In this document: positions 58,809 through 64,000 of the stretch, one piece after another
How the letters are laid out: each line of letters starts with the position of its first letter
Position numbering within the stretch: position 1 is the stretch's first letter
Assembly: GCF_021730395.1 (NCBI RefSeq)
Contig: NC_069370.1
Location: 73,735,501-73,799,500 of the forward strand
DNA: 64,000 nt
Source of the DNA: Mercenaria mercenaria
Lineage: Eukaryota; Mollusca; Bivalvia; Venerida; Veneridae
Direction of reading: 5' to 3'
Translations under genes and position numbers: made by a program
Notes under the pieces: model-generated
What the model was told of the DNA's origin: nothing
Seen by the model: the letters and a program-made list of their open reading frames with translations, nothing else
Databases searched by the model: none

Positions 58809-59600
58809 TATGTCTCCCACCACACAGTGGTGTGGGAGACATCGATTTACTCCAGTCTGTGTGTCTGTCACAAAGCTAGTCCCCACTCTAAGTTGAACAT
58901 TTCTCATCTGATTTTCACCAAACTTAAACAAAATGTATTTGACCATGAGACCTCGGTCAGGTACGATAACTAGCCAAATCGGTCCAGGCATTTTGGAGTT
59001 ACGACCCTTGAATTATCGAAAAATCGGCCTTTTTACTCATGTCCGCACTCTTAATCAAACATTTCTCATCCGATCTTCACCAAACTTGAACAAAATGTGT
59101 TTGACCATGAGACCTCGGCCAAGTTCGATAACTAGCCAAATCGGTCCAGGCATTTTGGAGTTACGGCCCTTGAATTATCGAAAAATCGGCCTTTTTACTC
59201 TTGTCCGCACTCTAAGTCGAACATTTCTCATCCGATCTTCACCAAACTTGAACAAAATGTGTTTGACCATGAGACCTCGGCCAAGTTCGATAACTAGCCA
59301 AATCGGTCCAGGCATTTTAGAGTTACGGCCCTTGAATTACCAAAAAAATCCGTCTGTTTACTCTTGTCCGCTCTCTAAGTCTAACATTTCTCATCCGATC
59401 TTCACCAAACTTGAACAAAATGTGTTTGGCCATAAGACATTACCCAAGTTCGATAACTAGCCAAATCCGCCCAGGCACTTGATTTATGGCCCTTGAATTA
59501 CTGATTGGATCCACTCATCCAGACCATCTAATTGGATCCACTCGTCTAAAACATCTAGAGAAACTAACATTTTTCATAGGGGCAGTTGTGGGAGACATGC
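58809..59600 (+). repeat. 159-bp tandem repeat in a 'gtgggagacat' element
   Basis: Led by the palindrome TCTCCCACCACACAGTGGTG followed by TGGGAGACAT, and closed by 'tgtgggagacatgcg' at about 59588. Inside are about four units of 159 bp ('aaatcggtccaggcattttg', 'cttgaattatcgaaaaatcg'). As 159 = 3 x 53 the array keeps one frame open for 175 codons with a 53-residue period; I read this as a by-product. Confidence 0.8.
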
Positions 59601-59845
59601 GCTTTTCTCAAAAGCATCTCTAAATTTCTGTTTGATCTTCTTACAATTTTGTCAGAATTTAATGTTTGTCTCAATGAAATCTAGGTCAGGGTTAAAACTG
59701 TAATGGAATTATTTGCTTCTTAGTAACATCCTTAACTTTTTGCCGGATATATTTCTTTGCCATTCCTCAACACAAAACATTATCAAACCTTTCAGCTTGT
59801 CACTTTTTATTTTCATCGAATTTGCTTGTTTGTATATAAGTTTAT

Positions 59846-62050
59846 TATGCCCCCCTTTGAAGAAGGTGGGGTATATTATTTTGTCGGTCAGTCCATAGAG
59901 CAAATGGTTTCCGGATTATAACTCAAGAATGCTTTGGCCTAGGATCATAAAAGTTGATAGGGAGGTTGGTCAATGGTCATGACCAGCAGATGACCCCCTA
60001 TTGATTTTGAGGTCAGTTGCTCAAAGGTCAAGTTCACAGTGACCCTGAACAGTTAAACGTTTTCCGGATGGTAACTCAAAAACACCTGGGTCTAGCATCA
60101 TGAAAGTTGATATGGAGGTTGATCATGACCAGCAAATGACCCTTATTGATTTTGAGGTCAGTTGCTCAAAGGTCAAGGTCACAGTGACCCGGAACAGTTT
60201 AACGGTTTCCGTATGATAACTCAAGAATGCTTGGGCTGAGGATCATGAAAATTGATGGGAAGGTTGGTCATGACCAGCAGATAACCCCTATTGATTTTGA
60301 GGACAGCAGGTTAAAGGTCAAGGTCACAGTGACCAGGAACAGTTTAACAGTTTCCAGATGTTAACTCAAGAACGCTTGAACCTAGGATCATGAAAGTTAA
60401 TAGGGAGAATGGTCATGACCAGCAGATGACCCCTATTGATTTTGAGGTCAGTAGGTCAAAGGTCAAGGATACAGTGACCCGAACAATTAAACAGTTTCCG
60501 GACTATAACTTGAGAATGCTTAGGCCTAGGATCACGAAAGTTAATGGGGATGTTGATCATGACCAGCAGATGACCCTTGTTCATTTTGAGGTCAGTAGGA
60601 CAAAGGTCAAGGTCACAGTGACCGCGAACAGTTAAATGCAGAGTAGATGACCCCTATTGATTTTGGGGTCACTCTATTTAAGGTCAAGGTCACAGGGGCC
60701 AGAACATAGAAATCCATTTCTGATTAATAACTTAAAAACCATTTGACCTAGAACCTTCAAACTTCATAGGAAGATGGGACTTACATAGTAGATGACCTCT
60801 ATTTTTTGGGGGGTCACTCCATCAAAGGTCAAGGTCACATGGGCCTTTCACACTTCATTTTCGATCAGTAACTGAAGAACCATTTGACCTAGAACCATCA
60901 AACTTCATCGGGTGATAGGGCTTACAAAATGGATGACCCTTATTATTTTTGGGGTTACTAGATCAAAGCTCAAGGCCACAGGTGCCTGAACATGGGAAAC
61001 TGTTTCCGATCAATAACTTGAGAACCACTTGACCCAGAATGTTGAAACTTCATAGTATGATTGGACATGCAGAGTAGATAACCCCTATTGATTTTAGGGT
61101 CACTGTGTTAAAGGTCAAAGTCACAGGGGCCTGATCATTGAAAACCATTTCTGAGCAATAACTTGAGAACCACTTGACCCAGAATATTGAAACTGCATAG
61201 GATGATTGGACATGCAGAGTAGATGACCCCTATTGATTTTGGGGTCACTCTATTTAAGGTTAAAGTCACATGGGCCAGAACATAGAAACATAGATCAGTG
61301 ACTTGAAAAACATTTGACCGAGAACCTTCAAACTTCATAGGGCAATAGGACATACAGAGTAGCTGACTTCTACTTTTGTCACACTTCATTTTCGATCAGT
61401 AACTGAAGAACCATTTGACCTAGAACCTTCAAACTTCATCAGGTGATAGGGCTTACAGAGTAGATGACCCAAATTATTTTTGGGGTTACTAGATCAAAGG
61501 TCAAGGCCACAGGTGCCTGAACATGGGAAACCGTTTCTGATCAATAACTTGAGAACCACTTGACCCAAAATGTTGAAACTTCATAGGATGTTTGGACATG
61601 CAGAGTAGATAACCCCTATTGATTTTTGGATCACTTGAACAACATTCAATGTCACAGGGACCAGAACATGGAAAACGGTTTCCGATCAATAAATTGAGAA
61701 CCATTTGACCCAGAAACTTCAAACTCCATAGGATGATAGGACTTACAGAGTAGATAACCATTTTGTTTGGGGTGGGTGGGTGGGGGTGGTGGTCACTTGA
61801 ACAAAGGTCAAGGTCACAAGGGCCTGAACATGAAAATCTCTATCAATAACTTGAGAACCACTTGACCCAGAATGTTGAAACTTGATAGGATGATTGAACA
61901 TGCAGAGTAAATGATCCCTATTGATTTTGGGACCACTTAATCAAAGGTCAAGGTCACAGTGGCCAGAACATGGAATGCCGTTTCCAATCCATAACTTGAG
62001 AACCACTAGGCCCAGAATGTTGAAACTTTTTGAAACCAACTAGAACTCCT
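59846..62050 (+). repeat. Long two-part tandem array, ~145-150-bp units
   Basis: Starts 'atgcccccctttgaagaagg'. Five units of about 150 bp ('tcatgaccagcagatgaccc', 'aggtcaaggtcacagtgacc') run to about 60640. They are followed by about nine units of a related but distinct type ('ttgagaaccacttgacccag', 'gtagatgacccctattgatt') to about 62030. It closes with 'tggggggacatgcactttt'. Non-coding. Confidence 0.85.
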
Positions 62051-63000
62051 CTCCCTTTTTGGCTTCTTGTCTATTACTACTATGTATTGGGGGGACATGC
62101 ACTTTTCTACAAAAACATATTCTAGTTGTGGGGGCTCGAACTCGTGATAAAATTTAATGTCATGTTTGATAAATTGACAAGGATTAGTTTCCAAATCTGT
62201 TCGGTATATAATCACAAACAATCAAGATTAAAAGGCATACAGCAGTTTAGAAAATCTAACTTTCGTTGGAATCGTTGTACGACATGTAGTGTTATCGGTT
62301 TACAAACTCGTTAGCTTCTTTTGAGGGTGTCGAATTGCGTTTTTGTCGATTTCCTCGAATTTTAGGAAAAATAGATGAATCTCGTATAGATGGGCCTCCT
62401 GAATATTACAGGTAAATAGGTTCACTATTACGATATAGTCACTGACCCCTTAGCCCGACCTTTAGACGAGTACATAGATTACGTCATTAAACTGTATACA
62501 AAATACTTGTATAACTTAATAAAATGTTTGGCAGATGACTCCGAAGGTTACATTCTACCAATTCAGTTCCTTCTTTATTTCATATAAACAATGGAATCTT
62601 GAGACCTCATTTCCAGTACTTTAGAGCATTTCAATGATATGAATACCATATATGGTCATTTAGTATGACGTCTTCTTATCAAAAATAGAAAAATATTGAC
62701 ATGTTATGTTACATATAAGAAAAAATATTCTGTTCTGAAAAATATCACCCTCTGAAAATGCCCCCATAACAATAGCCGTTTAACAATTACGCGTATGTAG
62801 ACATTTTCGCTAAGAATAAAACTAATACCTGGAAATTCACAATGAAAATGGTCTAGATCTTTTCTCAATACAGTAAGCAACAATACTAAGTCCAAAATAT
62901 AGCTGTTACATCCTTATATGACTCATTATACCAGATTTCATCAACAGCATGGAACTACATTTTGGACTACTTCACACTGAGTAGTCACTTCCTGTTTGGT
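62051..63000. other. Intergenic, nothing recognised
   Basis: No gene or repeat family was recognised. Confidence 0.4.
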
Positions 63001-63007
63001 GTAATCA

Positions 63008-63107
63008 GTCCAGTAGCTCAGTAGGTAGATCAGGTAAGGTTAATTAGGTAGGTAGTACTTCCGACCTGAAACAAAACAGGTTCGAATCTTACGGTGAACT
63101 CTGTCCG
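63008..63107 (+). repeat. tRNA-derived SINE head
   Basis: A-box TAGCTCAGTAGGTAGATC and B-box AGGTTCGAATCTT, with enlarged spacing of about 50 bp between them. It resembles a tRNA 5' half followed by an insertion. No second copy here. Confidence 0.45.
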
Positions 63108-63649
63108 TGAACATTGTTTTTCAATAATTCCCATTAATACATGCGTGAAGTGTTCGTTTTTGGTTCAAATTACTTTAATATGAAGAGCTTTACCTACTTT
63201 TATTTTCATAAGAGACTGTGTGAAAATTATTACAGTCTGTCCGCTTCTTCTGTGTAAATTACATAGACATATTTATCATTTTCCATGTACAACCATCATC
63301 TCATGGTATCTCGTCGAAGGCACACTTCGAGGTAACTGTGAGAACTTTTTAATGTTTTCTGTAAGAGATGCATGCAAGAGGATAAAGGGCGTACCCAGGT
63401 TTTTAGAAAGTATACACACGTGCAAGGGAGAGTATGGGAAGTGTATCCCCCTCCCGCTGGTAGCGATACGGGGGACTTCAACGGATTTTTGGTTTGCAAA
63501 CGCGTATTCTAGCATAAAACTGCTGTTATTATCACTTATCGGGGGTGTTTTAACAGGAGAGAAAACGTGTGTTAACAAGGAGATTCTCGCGCTCGCGTGC
63601 TGTTATAACACCTTTTTATATATGCGCGTTCCGTGGCAAAGCGTAAACG

Positions 63650-64000
63650 CCATTCGGCCCCAAAACGGATAATTCAAAACGAAATGACGTCAACGTAAAA
63701 AAAAACACAGACATTCCCGCGCATTTCGTGGAAATTTAATGACGTTGAGTGACAATGTATTCATTTATCAGTTTTTAACGCGTTTTATGCTAGAATAGCG
63801 TTAGCGCATGTTGATTTCGCGTTATAACATCTGCAGAATTCCTCGTGATACGTTGGTACCCTCGCCCTAACGGGCTCGGGCACCAACCAATCCCTCGGCT
63901 TCTGCAGATGTTATAACACGAAAAAACATGCGTTATCCCTACAAAAACGTTGGTTGACGTCATTTCCTTTTGAATTATCCGTTTTGGGGCCGTAATACGT
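63650..64000. mobile_element. Nested foldback element at window end
   Basis: 'cggccccaaaacggataatt' + 'caaaacgaaatgacgtcaac' near 63655-63695 recurs inverted at about 63950-63992. Inside, GTTATAACATCTGCAGAA (about 63822) pairs with TTCTGCAGATGTTATAAC (about 63898), and GTTGGTACCCTCGCCC with GGGCTCGGGCACCAAC. I recall the centre from several bivalve genomes. The right limit may lie beyond the window. The frame at 63220-63672 leads into it and has no known family. Confidence 0.65.

Noticed and set aside
58933-59460. Plus-strand frame of 175 codons with a 53-residue period
   Set aside because: The 159-bp tandem unit is a multiple of three and happens to lack stops in one frame; units match a non-coding dispersed repeat.
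63220-63672. 150-codon plus-strand frame with overlapping minus frames
   Set aside because: Lies partly in the terminal foldback element; no recognised motif on either strand.

Overview
The window is AT-rich animal DNA with split genes, standard GT-AG introns and very dense repeats. Several repeats resemble families I recall from bivalve molluscs: short hairpin-led units such as a 'caggtgagctattag' start, a 'gcgaccagcatggatcc' fragment, and the 'ccctcgccc...gggctcggg' foldback. A bivalve, perhaps a heterodont clam, is the best guess; this is recognition from memory, not a search.

Three host genes can be supported, two of them tandem paralogues. (1) A complete M12B (reprolysin/ADAMTS-like) zinc metalloprotease gene lies on the minus strand at about 40.7-31.5 kb. 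I rebuilt twelve coding exons with matching phases, giving 757 residues: signal peptide, prodomain, RGKR furin site, catalytic domain with HELGHALGSEHD and a Met-turn, an ADAMTS-type Cys-rich segment, a Thr/Ser mucin-like stalk, and three copies of a double-cysteine (CC) module that I do not recognise. (2) A second copy, with nearly identical exon lengths and phases, lies on the same strand at 8.5-0 kb and runs off the left edge before its zinc site. (3) A plus-strand exon at 54.3-55.4 kb encodes a BTB domain, a coiled coil and a C-terminal MATH-like domain.

Most of the rest is mobile. A nearly intact LINE sits at 13.7-18.5 kb, beside a decayed relative at 18.5-20.9 kb. CR1/L2-like LINE copies lie at 28.0-30.3 and 44.2-45.5 kb, the second split by a 677-bp insertion that has a second copy at 41.1 kb. 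Another LINE lies at 46.0-48.8 kb as two tandem 3' ends, one split by a GC-rich 483-bp insert flanked by a perfect 12-bp duplication. Foldback/MITE elements occur at 2.6-6.0, 4.9-5.6, 7.4, 10.4, 24.2, 37.5, 37.9 and 63.6 kb; four of them are bounded by TTAA on both sides. Long tandem arrays fill 49.6-54.1 kb, 56.3-56.9 kb and 58.1-62.0 kb. I saw no rRNA gene, CRISPR array, or retrovirus-like element.

The two metalloprotease genes are the only functional cluster visible: tandem secreted proteases. The BTB-MATH gene looks unrelated to them. The LINE cluster at 13.7-20.9 kb lies between the two protease genes and is flanked by a duplicated ~190-bp segment carrying a TATA-like motif.
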